DNA of 64,000 nt, taken from positions 124,001 to 188,000 of the forward strand of contig NZ_JBGOSE010000001.1 in NCBI RefSeq assembly GCF_041538045.1, in the 5' to 3' direction. Every line of letters starts with the position of its first letter. Position 1 is the first letter of the stretch. The notes under the pieces were generated by a model. That model worked only from the letters and a program-made list of their open reading frames with translations. It made no database searches and was not told the origin of the DNA. Position numbers and translations under genes: made by a program. Source of the stretch: Aliiglaciecola sp041538045 (lineage in GTDB: Bacteria > Pseudomonadota > Gammaproteobacteria > Enterobacterales > Alteromonadaceae). Positions 33,210-43,233 of this stretch are shown here, piece after piece.

Positions 33210-35717
33210 CTAGGCTTTTAATAGATTTTCAATTTTGTCTGAATTTACTTTGTGATAAGCCGGCATTTGCTGATTATCAATGATCTGTTGTTGGCTAAAG
33301 TTGTGTCGAATCAATACTTCATCGGTTACATCGACTAAATCACCTACACCTATAATATTCCAAAGTTGCTCTTCAAGTAATTTCGCTTTATGAATAGCAT
33401 AAATACCTACATAACTAATTTCTGCTTCTAAGCGCTCAATATCGGGACGGCCAGCTCTGGCCAGAAACACTTTGACCGCAATAAATTGACCTGTCTCACG
33501 GGCTTGATTGATAAAATTCTTGCGTTCTTTGTCGCCATGGAATTGGTCTGAAAAACGGCTTTTAATGGCCTCATCAATAAATTCACGACTTGGATCAAAG
33601 GCCACAAATATTTCTCGCATTACTGGTTTTTTATTGGTTTTAATTCGTTTTAGGGTGTATTGAATAAAGTCTAATTCAACTCCATAAGTTGAATATAAAA
33701 AATGCATATTGTACTGACCACTTTCAGCGTCAAAAGCTAATAGATTATTCAGTCGACTGTTAGGGTTACTTGTTACAATTGCATCGGGTAGGAAATCAAT
33801 TCCTTCTTTACGAATAAAAAAAGCGGTATTGAGGACATTCTTAGCATAAAGGTTACGCAATGCTGAGCCAATTCCTGGTATTTCTTCTTCTTCGTTTTGG
33901 GCTTTTAATTTTCCACGGTTGTTGCGAATAAGCTCCTCAAAAAAGCGTTGTGCAGTTTTGTTGACCGAATCGACAATGGCTTGCAGATGCAAAACATTGC
34001 GCCCGTAAGAAATACCTTTGACGGTATAAGGTAAGTCGGAAAGATTAAATTTTTTGGTGACATTCTGCAAAAGTGGAAAATTAAGTTTAACTAAATCATT
34101 TTCTTCACCATGGAAGAAGTCATTTAACTCAATGCGGATTCCTCGAGTAGAAACATCTTCACTGCTACCTTCAATTGTCATATCTCCAAAGTTTAATTGC
34201 ACTTTAGTTCGCAATTGATAACGGGTTTCTTTGCGTTGATTGTGGTATTTAAAACGGAACATTTGCACTGTTGGAGGTAGTTTATTCCTTGGATGTCCGA
34301 ATACTTTTAATTGCGATATTTCCCCGCGCCGAATGGGGATTTTTTCATAATTCTGCGTGCCGACTTCATCTGTAATATCGGTTAAAAGTGCCATGTACCT
34401 AAGATTTTTAAGACGTGACATCAATCTCGGTGCAGGAGGGTGATTTTGTCGTTTAACTGCGTTGCTAACCGAATCGGGCAACGAAAGTGGTATATGGACT
34501 TGGTTTAGATCAACATCTGTTATCTGTAACTTGAACACTCGCCAACTTGCTTTCCGGCCACCATAGCCTAGAAAAACCTTCATCAAATCAGGACGCTCAA
34601 ACAGCTCTTCTTGGGTGGCAGAATAAAAATAGACTTTGTCATCTTTTATATGATTGAACGAGTAGATAATGGTTTCTTGATTATTTTCAGGTTGGCTCAA
34701 AAGCCTTGCAACACGCTGATGCCCAATTACATAACCTAGCCGCAATTCAAATAATTCATCACTCCAATAATATAGAGGATCTTTATTGCAGTTATTAATT
34801 AAAGCGTATTTAGGCACATAAACATCATTGACTTTTTCTATGTAAATGGGAACTGTGGTTACATTAGGAATGAAATATTGTTCGTAGGTTTTCAGGTTAA
34901 TCGCAGTGAGCGTATTATCCATATTTACTTTGTAGCGACGTTTATTCCCATGTATAAATTTTTCAAAAAAGTCTTTAAAAGAGTGCTGAGCTTGTTCATC
35001 ATTTTTTTGCAATGAGATACGCTGTTCGCGTTTGCTACTCTCTACATCAACAATGTTGTATCCCACACCGGCTTTACGATCTATGGAGTATTCGCCTTCT
35101 AATCCTCTAAACTGAACGGTTACGCGATCACCTACTTTAAACAGATGTTCATTGGCGACTTTAACTTTTAAACCACTTACTGAAACATCTATAGTGGTGG
35201 CTTGAATACTTTTATTTAATTCCGTAAACAACTCAATATTGACTGCGAAGTTCATACGCTCTTCGCAGCGTTTAGCATATTCCCCAAAGCGCAGAACAGG
35301 TGCGTGGTGGGGTTTGCGTTCTTCTACTACAGCCCCTTCTTTTTCAGCTTCTTCGCGTTGTTTTTGATAAATCACGCGATAACTGTTTTCGGTATTTTTA
35401 ACTGCCTCATATACTCCCATAGTATATTCACCAAAGAGTCGCACCTGCTTTTCGAAAACATCTATGGCAGTATCATCTAAATAATGTGTTTTATCTTGAT
35501 ACGTAAATTCTCGACAGTCACCAGCTACTTGGCCTCTGAGATCGATGAGACGCAGGCATGGGCGAGATAGGCGTTTTAACTCCATTTTGATTAAGAAGCG
35601 TTTTTGTTTCGGGATGCCCGAAGCTACCTGTGATAGTACCTGATTGAACTCAGGTTCATTTATCATTGGTTTTAACTGTTCTATAATGTCTTGGTACTTT
35701 TCTAAATCTTGACTCAT
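33210..35717 (-). CDS. Large tandem PilZ-domain c-di-GMP receptor protein
   Basis: An 835-residue cytoplasmic protein with two PilZ domains. I use the ATG at 35717; the longer frame starts with a TTG three codons earlier. The first PilZ has RCEER and DVSVSG (residues ~150-155 and 177-182), the second, near residues 490-590, has RKETRYQLR and EDVSTRG, so both c-di-GMP-binding RxxxR and D/NxSxxG motifs look intact. Between and after them are long segments (helical N-terminus, DNCNKDPLYYWSD-like central region) that I do not recognise. It lies next to suhB, and radA is divergent. Output unknown; motility or envelope control is likely. Confidence 0.82.
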   Translation of the reverse strand: MSQDLEKYQDIIEQLKPMINEPEFNQVLSQVASGIPKQKRFLIKMELKRLSRPCLRLIDLRGQVAGDCREFTYQDKTHYLDDTAIDVFEKQVRLFGEYTMGVYEAVKNTENSYRVIYQKQREEAEKEGAVVEERKPHHAPVLRFGEYAKRCEERMNFAVNIELFTELNKSIQATTIDVSVSGLKVKVANEHLFKVGDRVTVQFRGLEGEYSIDRKAGVGYNIVDVESSKREQRISLQKNDEQAQHSFKDFFEKFIHGNKRRYKVNMDNTLTAINLKTYEQYFIPNVTTVPIYIEKVNDVYVPKYALINNCNKDPLYYWSDELFELRLGYVIGHQRVARLLSQPENNQETIIYSFNHIKDDKVYFYSATQEELFERPDLMKVFLGYGGRKASWRVFKLQITDVDLNQVHIPLSLPDSVSNAVKRQNHPPAPRLMSRLKNLRYMALLTDITDEVGTQNYEKIPIRRGEISQLKVFGHPRNKLPPTVQMFRFKYHNQRKETRYQLRTKVQLNFGDMTIEGSSEDVSTRGIRIELNDFFHGEENDLVKLNFPLLQNVTKKFNLSDLPYTVKGISYGRNVLHLQAIVDSVNKTAQRFFEELIRNNRGKLKAQNEEEEIPGIGSALRNLYAKNVLNTAFFIRKEGIDFLPDAIVTSNPNSRLNNLLAFDAESGQYNMHFLYSTYGVELDFIQYTLKRIKTNKKPVMREIFVAFDPSREFIDEAIKSRFSDQFHGDKERKNFINQARETGQFIAVKVFLARAGRPDIERLEAEISYVGIYAIHKAKLLEEQLWNIIGVGDLVDVTDEVLIRHNFSQQQIIDNQQMPAYHKVNSDKIENLLKA

Positions 35718-35854
35718 GCCAATCAAATGTTCGCTATGGTTAAGGCGTCGTTATGATATTCTTTTATCGGCAACGAATAAATAACCTTTGATCCCAACTT
35801 ACCGGTTTAGTTGAATTAATCAACTAGCCCTAATTTAATGTAGTTCAATAACTT

Positions 35855-37219
35855 ATGGCTAAACGTAAAATCGCTTTTGTATGTACTGATTGTGGAGCAG
35901 AGTTCCCTCGCTGGCAAGGACAATGTAATGATTGTCAGGCATGGAACACAATTTCTGAAGTCGTTCTTAGTAATGATAAACATTCGCCAGAACGAAACTT
36001 AAAAGGTTATGCAGGACAAACCCACGCAAAAGTAGAAACCCTCGATCAAATTGATTTACAAGCTTTACCGCGTTTCAGTGCAGGTTTTAAAGAGCTTGAT
36101 CGAGTTTTAGGTGGCGGTGTAGTACCGGGTGCTGCAATGTTAATTGGAGGATCCCCCGGGGCAGGTAAAAGTACGCTTTTATTACAGGTAATGTGTCATT
36201 TGGCCCAAGGGCGAAATACGTTATATGTCACTGGTGAGGAGTCCCTGCAACAAGTGGCAATGCGAGCCCAACGTTTAGGCCTGCCTACCTCTAAATTGAA
36301 AGTGCTAGCTGAAACGAATGTAGAAACAATTTGCGAGTTAGCGCTGGTACATAAACCCGACATCATGGTAATTGATTCCATCCAAGTTATGCATGTGAGT
36401 GATATTCAATCCGCTCCTGGCAGTGTTTCTCAAGTGCGAGAAAGTGCTGCATTTTTAACTCGCTTTGCCAAACAACATCACATTGCGATGTTTTTAGTGG
36501 GGCATGTTACTAAGGAGGGAAATTTAGCGGGTCCTAAAGTGCTGGAGCATTGTATAGATTGTTCAATGATGCTTGAGGGTGAAAGTGATAGTCGTTACCG
36601 AACCTTACGAGGTAATAAAAACCGTTTTGGCGCAGTAAACGAGTTGGGTGTGTTTGCGATGACCGATAAAGGTCTAAAAGAAGTGAGCAATCCATCTGCG
36701 ATTTTTCTGAGTCGTGAAGAACAGCAATCACCAGGCAGCATTGTCATGGTTGTTTGGGAAGGCACTCGTCCTTTGCTGGTGGAAATTCAAGCCCTAGTGG
36801 ATTATTCTCAAATGGCAAATCCTAAGCGCGTTGCCGTAGGTACAGAAGCTAATAGGTTAGCTATGTTGTTGGCAGTATTACACCGTCACGGTAACGTACA
36901 AATGAACGATCAAGATGTGTTTGTCAATGTAGTGGGCGGTGTACGTATTGCTGAAACTAGCGTTGATTTAGCCCTCTTATTGGCTATGATTTCAAGCTTT
37001 AGAAATCATACTTTATCCAGAGAGTTAATTGCATTTGGTGAGGTTGGTTTAGCAGGTGAGATACGTCCAGTACCTAATGGCACTGAACGCATTCAAGAAG
37101 CAGCCAAGCACGGTTTTAAACGCGCAATTGTTCCAAAAGGCAATAAACCTAAACAACCCATAGCGGGTATTGAAATCGTTGCAGTGTCGCGCCTTTCGGA
37201 AGCGTTGGAAGCCCTATAA
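35855..37219 (+). CDS. radA: DNA repair protein RadA
   Basis: RecA-like branch-migration ATPase, 454 residues. N-terminal zinc finger CTDCGAEFPRWQGQCNDCQAW, Walker A GGSPGAGKST, the RadA-specific KNRFG motif, and a C-terminal Lon-like domain (GEVGLAGEIRPV, AIVPKGNKP). It converges on the diguanylate cyclase gene with 15 nt between stops. No serB upstream, unlike E. coli. Confidence 0.97.
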   Translation: MAKRKIAFVCTDCGAEFPRWQGQCNDCQAWNTISEVVLSNDKHSPERNLKGYAGQTHAKVETLDQIDLQALPRFSAGFKELDRVLGGGVVPGAAMLIGGSPGAGKSTLLLQVMCHLAQGRNTLYVTGEESLQQVAMRAQRLGLPTSKLKVLAETNVETICELALVHKPDIMVIDSIQVMHVSDIQSAPGSVSQVRESAAFLTRFAKQHHIAMFLVGHVTKEGNLAGPKVLEHCIDCSMMLEGESDSRYRTLRGNKNRFGAVNELGVFAMTDKGLKEVSNPSAIFLSREEQQSPGSIVMVVWEGTRPLLVEIQALVDYSQMANPKRVAVGTEANRLAMLLAVLHRHGNVQMNDQDVFVNVVGGVRIAETSVDLALLLAMISSFRNHTLSRELIAFGEVGLAGEIRPVPNGTERIQEAAKHGFKRAIVPKGNKPKQPIAGIEIVAVSRLSEALEAL

Positions 37220-37234
37220 ATCCCTAAACGGAAT

Positions 37235-38113
37235 TCAGGCAATAATAAATTGATCGCGTCCCGCGTCTTTTGCGGTATACAAGTTTTTATCAGCTTTTTG
37301 GATGAGTGCCGTTTGGCTTAAATTCTGAGGTGAGACGCAAATACCGCCAGCACTAATAGTCACACGGTTTAAACTTGATAATTTATGGGGTAAATTTAAG
37401 TCACGTATAGCTCTTAGCATATTATCGGCAATATATTTAACGCCGCTAATGTCAGTATGGGGAAGAACAATAGCAAACTCTTCTCCACCATATCTTGCTA
37501 GGCAGTCGGTGGGACGTTTTAATATTTTCCTTAAAGTATCCGCCACTTCGCGTAAACATTCATCACCTTTGATGTGCCCATAAGTATCATTGTAAAGCTT
37601 AAAATTATCGATATCGATTAAAATAAGGCCTAAGTGATGTTTCATGCGTGTACACAACTTCATTTGGTCAGCTAAAAAACCATCAAAATAGTGGCGATTC
37701 TGCACATCGGTTAAACTATCGATAGTCGCCAAGCGTTTCAATTTGTCTGACATTACTTTAGCAGCTAAATGTGAATTTACTCTGTGGCGTAATGTTGTCA
37801 CTGAAAAGGGTTTAGTAATAAAATCTGTGCAGCCAGCTTCCCAGCACTCGTCTTCGGCCTCTGGTGAGTTTTGAGAGCTAACAAATATTATCGGTATTTC
37901 TTGGGTGTTCTCGTTATCTTTAAGTTTTCTACACGCAGTTAAGCCGTCCATTACAGGCATGTTAATATCCATCAATATGATGTCCGGTGGCCTATAATCG
38001 CAAAAATTTAATGCTTCTTGCCCTGAGCTAACATGATGGGTAATAAAATTATCTGAAAGAGCTTTAGATGCAATTAAAGCACTAATGGGTTCGTCTTCTA
38101 CAATAAGAATCAA
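37235..38113 (-). CDS. Response regulator with GGDEF domain (diguanylate cyclase)
   Basis: A receiver domain followed directly by a diguanylate cyclase. The phosphoacceptor is Asp49 (IILMDINMP) with Lys101 in TKPFSV; the GGDEF domain has the active motif GGEEF at 209-213 and an intact inhibitory I-site RPTD five residues before it. It should make c-di-GMP when phosphorylated by an unknown histidine kinase. The start at TTG 38113 is tentative: the frame is open to a stop at 38159-38161, but there is no ATG or GTG in the interval. No sensor kinase is adjacent, so the partner must be elsewhere. Same strand as the small PilZ gene upstream. Confidence 0.9.
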   Translation of the reverse strand: MILIVEDEPISALIASKALSDNFITHHVSSGQEALNFCDYRPPDIILMDINMPVMDGLTACRKLKDNENTQEIPIIFVSSQNSPEAEDECWEAGCTDFITKPFSVTTLRHRVNSHLAAKVMSDKLKRLATIDSLTDVQNRHYFDGFLADQMKLCTRMKHHLGLILIDIDNFKLYNDTYGHIKGDECLREVADTLRKILKRPTDCLARYGGEEFAIVLPHTDISGVKYIADNMLRAIRDLNLPHKLSSLNRVTISAGGICVSPQNLSQTALIQKADKNLYTAKDAGRDQFIIA

Positions 38114-38276
38114 AACTTTGTCTTTTTCAAATAACTGATCAACAACTCTGAAGATAACTCAAACTCCTTTCTTAAGTTTATTCCACAAAACACTTTATAA
38201 CGTTTGACTATGATCTTATTATTATTTCTTCACGAAGTGTATCCAAAATTTAAACCTATGTTTATTATACTTAAGG

Positions 38277-38630
38277 TTAAGATACCAAAGATGCTAAATC
38301 TCGCTGCAATAGTGATGTGTCACCTAAATTTAGTTCCACTAATCTGCGTAGATCAGAAATACTGTCAATATCCATGCACTTAATGTGGAAACCCAAACAA
38401 TGGTTAGCATTGTGCACAATTTCACCAAACATGGTGATTACCTGTCCTGTGCCTTCAATTTCAACATTCAGCTCAAACTCATGCTCTAAATTGCCGACAA
38501 AGTCATCCGGATAGCCAATAAGTGCACCATTTAACGAAATATCAATGATATGGGTTTGCCAATGGTGATTTTGCTGAAATAAAATGGCGGGAGCTGAAAA
38601 CTCTACGCGGTTAAATTGACGTTTTTCCAT
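38277..38630 (-). CDS. Single-domain PilZ protein
   Basis: A 117-residue protein that is little more than a PilZ domain. Start placed at ATG 38630 because TTGAGG precedes it. RQFNR near the start (RxxxR) and DISLNG (DxSxxG) about 30 residues later make it competent for c-di-GMP binding. It lies 163 bp upstream of the diguanylate cyclase gene on the same strand and is likely to be a local effector. Confidence 0.88.
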   Translation of the reverse strand: MEKRQFNRVEFSAPAILFQQNHHWQTHIIDISLNGALIGYPDDFVGNLEHEFELNVEIEGTGQVITMFGEIVHNANHCLGFHIKCMDIDSISDLRRLVELNLGDTSLLQRDLASLVS

Positions 38631-38744
38631 TATAAACCTCAACGTTGCCATTAATCACAATATTTAAGCATAAAAAAAGCGTAAATGCGCCCAAGATTTT
38701 ACCCCGAGCACATTATTTTTACTATTTAACCAATGTTGTTAAGA

Positions 38745-40412
38745 CTATTTACTTATTTTTTTGTATTTAAGTCTGTGAGGTTCAACTACATCTTCGCCTA
38801 GAGTTTCTTTTAACCAAGCTTCGTAATCAGTGTAATTACCCTCGTATAAGTTTATTTTCCCTTCATCTCGATAATCCATGATATGAGTCGCGACTCTATC
38901 TAAAAACCAACGGTCATGGGAAATAACCATAGCGCAGCCTGGAAATTCCAGAATCGCATTTTCCAAGGCACGTAAGGTTTCAACATCTAGATCGTTGGTA
39001 GGTTCATCTAGCAGCAATACGTTGCCACCTGCTTTTAATAGCTTGGCCAGATGAACTCGATTACGTTCACCACCAGAGAGATCTTTGATAAATTTTTGTT
39101 GATCCGTGCCCTTAAAATTAAAACGGCTGCAATAAGCACGACTGTTTAGTTCAAAGTTACCAATTCGGATAATATCTGAATCATCGGAAATCTCTTTATA
39201 AACGGTATTTTTTTCGTTCATATGATCGCGAAACTGTTCAACACTTGCTAATTGTACGGTGTCACCTAACACAATTTCACCGGAATCAGGTTGCTCTTGA
39301 CCTGTGAGCATACGAAATAGCGTTGATTTCCCCGCGCCGTTGGGACCAATAATACCGACAATCGCACCTTTGGGTATGCTGAAAGACAAATCATCAATAA
39401 GTAGTCGATCACCGTAAGACTTGGATAGTCCGGTTACTTCAATGACTTTGTCACCCAAACGCTCTCCGGGGGGAATAAACAACTCATTGGTTTCATTCCG
39501 TTTTTGATAGTCGCCTGTGGTTAATTCGTCAAATCTTGCCATTCTTGCTTTGCTTTTAGCTTGGCGACCTTTAGGATTTGAACGTACCCATTCTAATTCT
39601 TGTTGAATGGATTTTTGACGAGCACTTTCAGTGCGCTCTTCTTGAGCAAGGCGCTGATCTTTTTGTTCTAGCCAAGATGAGTAGTTGCCTTCCCAAGGAA
39701 TTCCTTCACCACGGTCAAGCTCCAAAATCCAGCCTGCTACATTATCAAGGAAGTAACGGTCATGGGTAATAGCCACAACAGTGCCTTCGTAATCGTGAAG
39801 AAAACGCTCAAGCCATGCCACTGATTCTGCATCCAAGTGGTTAGTTGGTTCATCTAAAAGCAACATATCTGGCTTTTCTAGAAGCAATCGACATAGAGCT
39901 ACCCGACGTCTTTCACCACCTGACAGCTTGCTGACATCTGCATCCCAAGGGGGAAGGCGAAGGGCATCTGCTGCGCGTTCTAAGGCGTTTTCAAGATTGT
40001 GCCCATCTTTGGTTTGAATGATCGCTTCTAGTTGACCTTGTTCTTTTGCCAACGCATCAAAATCTGCATTTTCTTCTGCATATTCTGCATAAACTTCATC
40101 TAAACGTTTTAAGGCGTGAGCAACGTCGGCAACGGCTTCTTCAATATTTCCGCGCACATCTTTACTTTCATCAAGCTGCGGCTCCTGGGGTAGGTAACCA
40201 ATTTTTAATTCGGGAGAGGGTCTAGCTTCTCCCTCAATATCTTTATCAATCCCAGCCATTATGCGTAGTAAAGTTGATTTACCTGCACCGTTTAGACCTA
40301 AAACGCCAATTTTCGCGCCGGGAAAAAAGCTTAAAGAAATATTTTTGAGTATGTGTCTATTCGGGGGGACAATTTTTCCCACCCTGTGCATGCTATATAC
40401 GTATTGTGCCAT
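38745..40412 (-). CDS. ettA: Energy-dependent translational throttle protein EttA (ABC-F)
   Basis: Ribosome-associated ABC-F ATPase that gates the first peptide bond according to ATP/ADP. 555 residues as in E. coli. Two nucleotide-binding domains: GLNGAGKST with LSGGERRRVALCRLL, and GPNGAGKST with LSGGERNRVHLAKLL; both have Walker B DEPTNHLD/DEPTNDLD. No membrane segment. Stands alone, divergent from an oxidoreductase gene across 225 bp. Confidence 0.97.
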   Translation of the reverse strand: MAQYVYSMHRVGKIVPPNRHILKNISLSFFPGAKIGVLGLNGAGKSTLLRIMAGIDKDIEGEARPSPELKIGYLPQEPQLDESKDVRGNIEEAVADVAHALKRLDEVYAEYAEENADFDALAKEQGQLEAIIQTKDGHNLENALERAADALRLPPWDADVSKLSGGERRRVALCRLLLEKPDMLLLDEPTNHLDAESVAWLERFLHDYEGTVVAITHDRYFLDNVAGWILELDRGEGIPWEGNYSSWLEQKDQRLAQEERTESARQKSIQQELEWVRSNPKGRQAKSKARMARFDELTTGDYQKRNETNELFIPPGERLGDKVIEVTGLSKSYGDRLLIDDLSFSIPKGAIVGIIGPNGAGKSTLFRMLTGQEQPDSGEIVLGDTVQLASVEQFRDHMNEKNTVYKEISDDSDIIRIGNFELNSRAYCSRFNFKGTDQQKFIKDLSGGERNRVHLAKLLKAGGNVLLLDEPTNDLDVETLRALENAILEFPGCAMVISHDRWFLDRVATHIMDYRDEGKINLYEGNYTDYEAWLKETLGEDVVEPHRLKYKKISK

Positions 40413-40637
40413 AGTGCCAATTTAGTGAAGGATAAAACGATAGTGTAATCCAGACCGGCTCGCAGTCCAATGGTGAAAGGATATTTTTTAAGTACCATGT
40501 AGTATTGAATATTGAAGTATCGTTTGCAGCTAACTATTAGTTAGACTGTTTTACAGTTAAAAACTTAGGATCAAAAGCTTGAATTTTTATTCCCTGACTT
40601 CAGAATAAACAGCAAGGTAACTAAATAAGGATAAATA

Positions 40638-41630
40638 ATGTTGAATTGGGGCGTCATTGGACCTGGTGGTATCGCAAATCAATTTGCGACTGCGTTAGCA
40701 AGTTCTGTACAAGGAAAATTGTACGGCGTTGCTAGCCGAAGCTTAGAACGTGCTAAGGCATTTTCTGAACAATACCGAGCCTCTGTGGCCTACGGAGATT
40801 ACGAATCGCTAATTGCCGACCCAAACATTGATGTGATCTACATTGCCACTCCCCATTCCCAGCATTTTCCCTTAGCAAAAGCATGCCTCAAAGCGGGTAA
40901 ACACTTGTTGGTGGAAAAACCCCTGACCGTTAATGCTCAGCAAACTAAGGAGTTAGTCAGCTTGAGTGAACAACACCAATGTGTATTTCAAGAAGCGATG
41001 TGGAGCCGTTTTATGCCGTGTTTCGAGCAGCTTAAAGAGTGGATTGAGGAACAGCAAATTGGTGAAATAGAATATATAAATTCGCAAATCGGTTTTGCTT
41101 TTTCACACCTAAAAAATCATCGTATGACCGATCCTGCATTGGCAGGAGGTGCTTTATTAGATTTAGGGGTCTACAGCGTTAGCTTAAGTCAATATTTATT
41201 AGCCGAATACCCCAGCGATATTCAGGCTACGGCCAGACTATCTGAAGATGGTCTTGACCTAAATACGGCTGTCAATATGACTTATCCTTCTGGAGTGATA
41301 AGCCAATTTACCTGCACGATGGCAGCTCAATGTTCGAACACCATGAGTATACACGGCAAGAAAGGGTATATATCCGTCCCTGCTTTTTTTTGGACGGGTG
41401 GACAAGCACAGTTATACCAAGGCGATAAATTGACCCGCACATTGGATTTTCCTCATCCAGTCAATGGTTTTGAATATCAAATAGAATCTACCATGCAGTC
41501 AATTCTCCTTGAGAGAAGTTGTGATCCAAGAATGAATCACGCAGACAGTATTAATGTAATGACTACCTTAGATACAATTCGCCAACAGATACATCTCAAA
41601 TACCCAGAGGTCATCGAGTCCCTCGATTGA
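40638..41630 (+). CDS. Gfo/Idh/MocA-family oxidoreductase
   Basis: A 330-residue NAD(P)-dependent oxidoreductase. The N-terminal Rossmann fold begins WGVIGPGGIANQFA, with YIATPHSQHFPL and the conserved GKHLLVEKPLTVN lysine motif; the C-terminal half is the family's beta-sheet substrate domain (GGALLDLGVYS). It resembles dihydrodiol/aldose dehydrogenase-like members. No sugar-catabolism gene is adjacent to identify the substrate. Ribosome site AAGGATAA before the ATG. Confidence 0.9.
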   Translation: MLNWGVIGPGGIANQFATALASSVQGKLYGVASRSLERAKAFSEQYRASVAYGDYESLIADPNIDVIYIATPHSQHFPLAKACLKAGKHLLVEKPLTVNAQQTKELVSLSEQHQCVFQEAMWSRFMPCFEQLKEWIEEQQIGEIEYINSQIGFAFSHLKNHRMTDPALAGGALLDLGVYSVSLSQYLLAEYPSDIQATARLSEDGLDLNTAVNMTYPSGVISQFTCTMAAQCSNTMSIHGKKGYISVPAFFWTGGQAQLYQGDKLTRTLDFPHPVNGFEYQIESTMQSILLERSCDPRMNHADSINVMTTLDTIRQQIHLKYPEVIESLD

Positions 41631-41784
41631 TTATCCAGGTATAAATCACCTATTGGTGAAGAATTTTGCAGGTGTCTACCTAACAGCTATAAATTATACT
41701 TAAGGGTTTGGATCATTTTTCTGCAAAGGTATGTACAAAACAATCAAAATGACTAGAATAAGCGCTCATTTTTTATCCCTGCGA

Positions 41785-41808
41785 GGGTGAAGTTAAGCGT
41801 TTTCACCC
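41785..41808 (+). promoter_or_regulatory. Hairpin in the glyA leader
   Basis: GGGTGAA (41785-41791) pairs with TTCACCC (41802-41808) around a 10-nt loop, 32 bp before the glyA ATG. It does not match a glycine riboswitch. Function unknown. Confidence 0.35.
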
Positions 41809-41839
41809 GAACTTTGTGCCGAGTTGTTGAGGAGACACC

Positions 41840-43096
41840 ATGCTGAAACGTAATATGAATATTGCTGACTTTGACCCCGAGTTATATGATGCAATCGTAA
41901 AAGAAACTCAACGTCAAGAGCATCACATTGAGCTTATTGCATCTGAAAATTACTGTAGTCCTCGCGTATTAGAAGCGCAAGGTTCTCAACTTACCAACAA
42001 ATATGCAGAAGGATACCCACATAAGCGTTATTACGGCGGCTGTGAATACGTGGATATCGCCGAAGATTTAGCCATAGAGCGAGCTAAACAACTATTTGGT
42101 GCTGATTACGCCAACGTACAACCACATTCAGGCTCTCAAGCTAACTCAGCGGTATTTATGGCGTTACTTGACGCCGGAGACACTGTGTTAGGAATGAGTC
42201 TAGCGCATGGTGGTCACCTTACCCACGGAGCCCATGTAAGCTTTTCAGGCAAAACCTACAATGCTGTGCAATATGGTCTAAATGAAGATACTGGCGAAAT
42301 TGATATGCAGCAAGTAGAAGCGTTAGCGCTAGAGCACAAACCTAAAATGATTATTGGTGGATTCTCTGCCTATTCAGGCATTGTTGATTGGCAGAAATTT
42401 CGTGAGATTGCCGACAAAGTAGGCGCTTACTTGTTAGTTGATATGGCCCATGTTGCAGGTTTAGTCGCTGCGGGAATTTACCCTAATCCATTACCCCATG
42501 CTCATGTTGTTACCACTACAACCCACAAAACCTTGGCAGGCCCTCGTGGTGGATTGATTTTGTCAGCTTGTGGTGATGAAACTATATATAAAAAGTTAAA
42601 CAGTTCTGTGTTTCCAGGCAATCAAGGTGGTCCTTTATGTCACGTGATTGCGGCAAAAGCGGTAGCGTTTAAAGAAGCCTTAGAGCCAGAATTCAAAGAA
42701 TATCAAAAACAAGTTGTGGTAAATGCAAAAGCCATGGTGAGCGTGATGCAAGAACGTGGTTACAAAGTCGTTTCTGATGGCACGGATAACCATTTATTCT
42801 TGCTTGATTTAATTGACAAAGATATCACTGGTAAAGACGCTGATGCTGCTTTGGGCAGTGCCAATATTACAGTGAACAAAAACTCAGTGCCAAATGATCC
42901 TCGTTCACCCTTCGTAACCAGTGGCTTACGCATTGGCTCTCCAGCTATTACGCGCCGAGGTTTTGGCGAAGAGCAAGCCAAACAAGTGGCCAATTGGATA
43001 TGTGATGTGCTGGATGATATCGAAAGTACTGACACCATTGATAGAGTAAAAGCTGAAGTTGTTGCATTGTGTGAGCAATTCCCAGTCTACGGCTAG
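41840..43096 (+). CDS. glyA: Serine hydroxymethyltransferase
   Basis: PLP enzyme interconverting serine and glycine with tetrahydrofolate; main source of one-carbon units. 418 residues. PLP lysine in VVTTTTHKTLAGPRGG; the opening DFDPELYDAIVKETQRQE and HIELIASENY are typical. Strong GAGGAGA ribosome site before the ATG. Classic terminator follows. Confidence 0.98.
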   Translation: MLKRNMNIADFDPELYDAIVKETQRQEHHIELIASENYCSPRVLEAQGSQLTNKYAEGYPHKRYYGGCEYVDIAEDLAIERAKQLFGADYANVQPHSGSQANSAVFMALLDAGDTVLGMSLAHGGHLTHGAHVSFSGKTYNAVQYGLNEDTGEIDMQQVEALALEHKPKMIIGGFSAYSGIVDWQKFREIADKVGAYLLVDMAHVAGLVAAGIYPNPLPHAHVVTTTTHKTLAGPRGGLILSACGDETIYKKLNSSVFPGNQGGPLCHVIAAKAVAFKEALEPEFKEYQKQVVVNAKAMVSVMQERGYKVVSDGTDNHLFLLDLIDKDITGKDADAALGSANITVNKNSVPNDPRSPFVTSGLRIGSPAITRRGFGEEQAKQVANWICDVLDDIESTDTIDRVKAEVVALCEQFPVYG

Positions 43097-43117
43097 CATT
43101 TATTCAAAATAAAAATT

Positions 43118-43142
43118 AGCCGCTTTTTAAAGCGGCTTTTTT
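43118..43142 (+). terminator. Intrinsic terminator of glyA
   Basis: AGCCGCTTT (43118-43126) pairs with AAAGCGGCT (43129-43137), followed by a T run to 43142. Confidence 0.9.
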
Positions 43143-43233
43143 GTCTCAAAAGCTTCGTTATTTGGCCGACAAGGTACTTGGTCATTCCATTTAAGTTGTT
43201 GATAATAAAATTCACATTTTAATGGAGGCGTTT

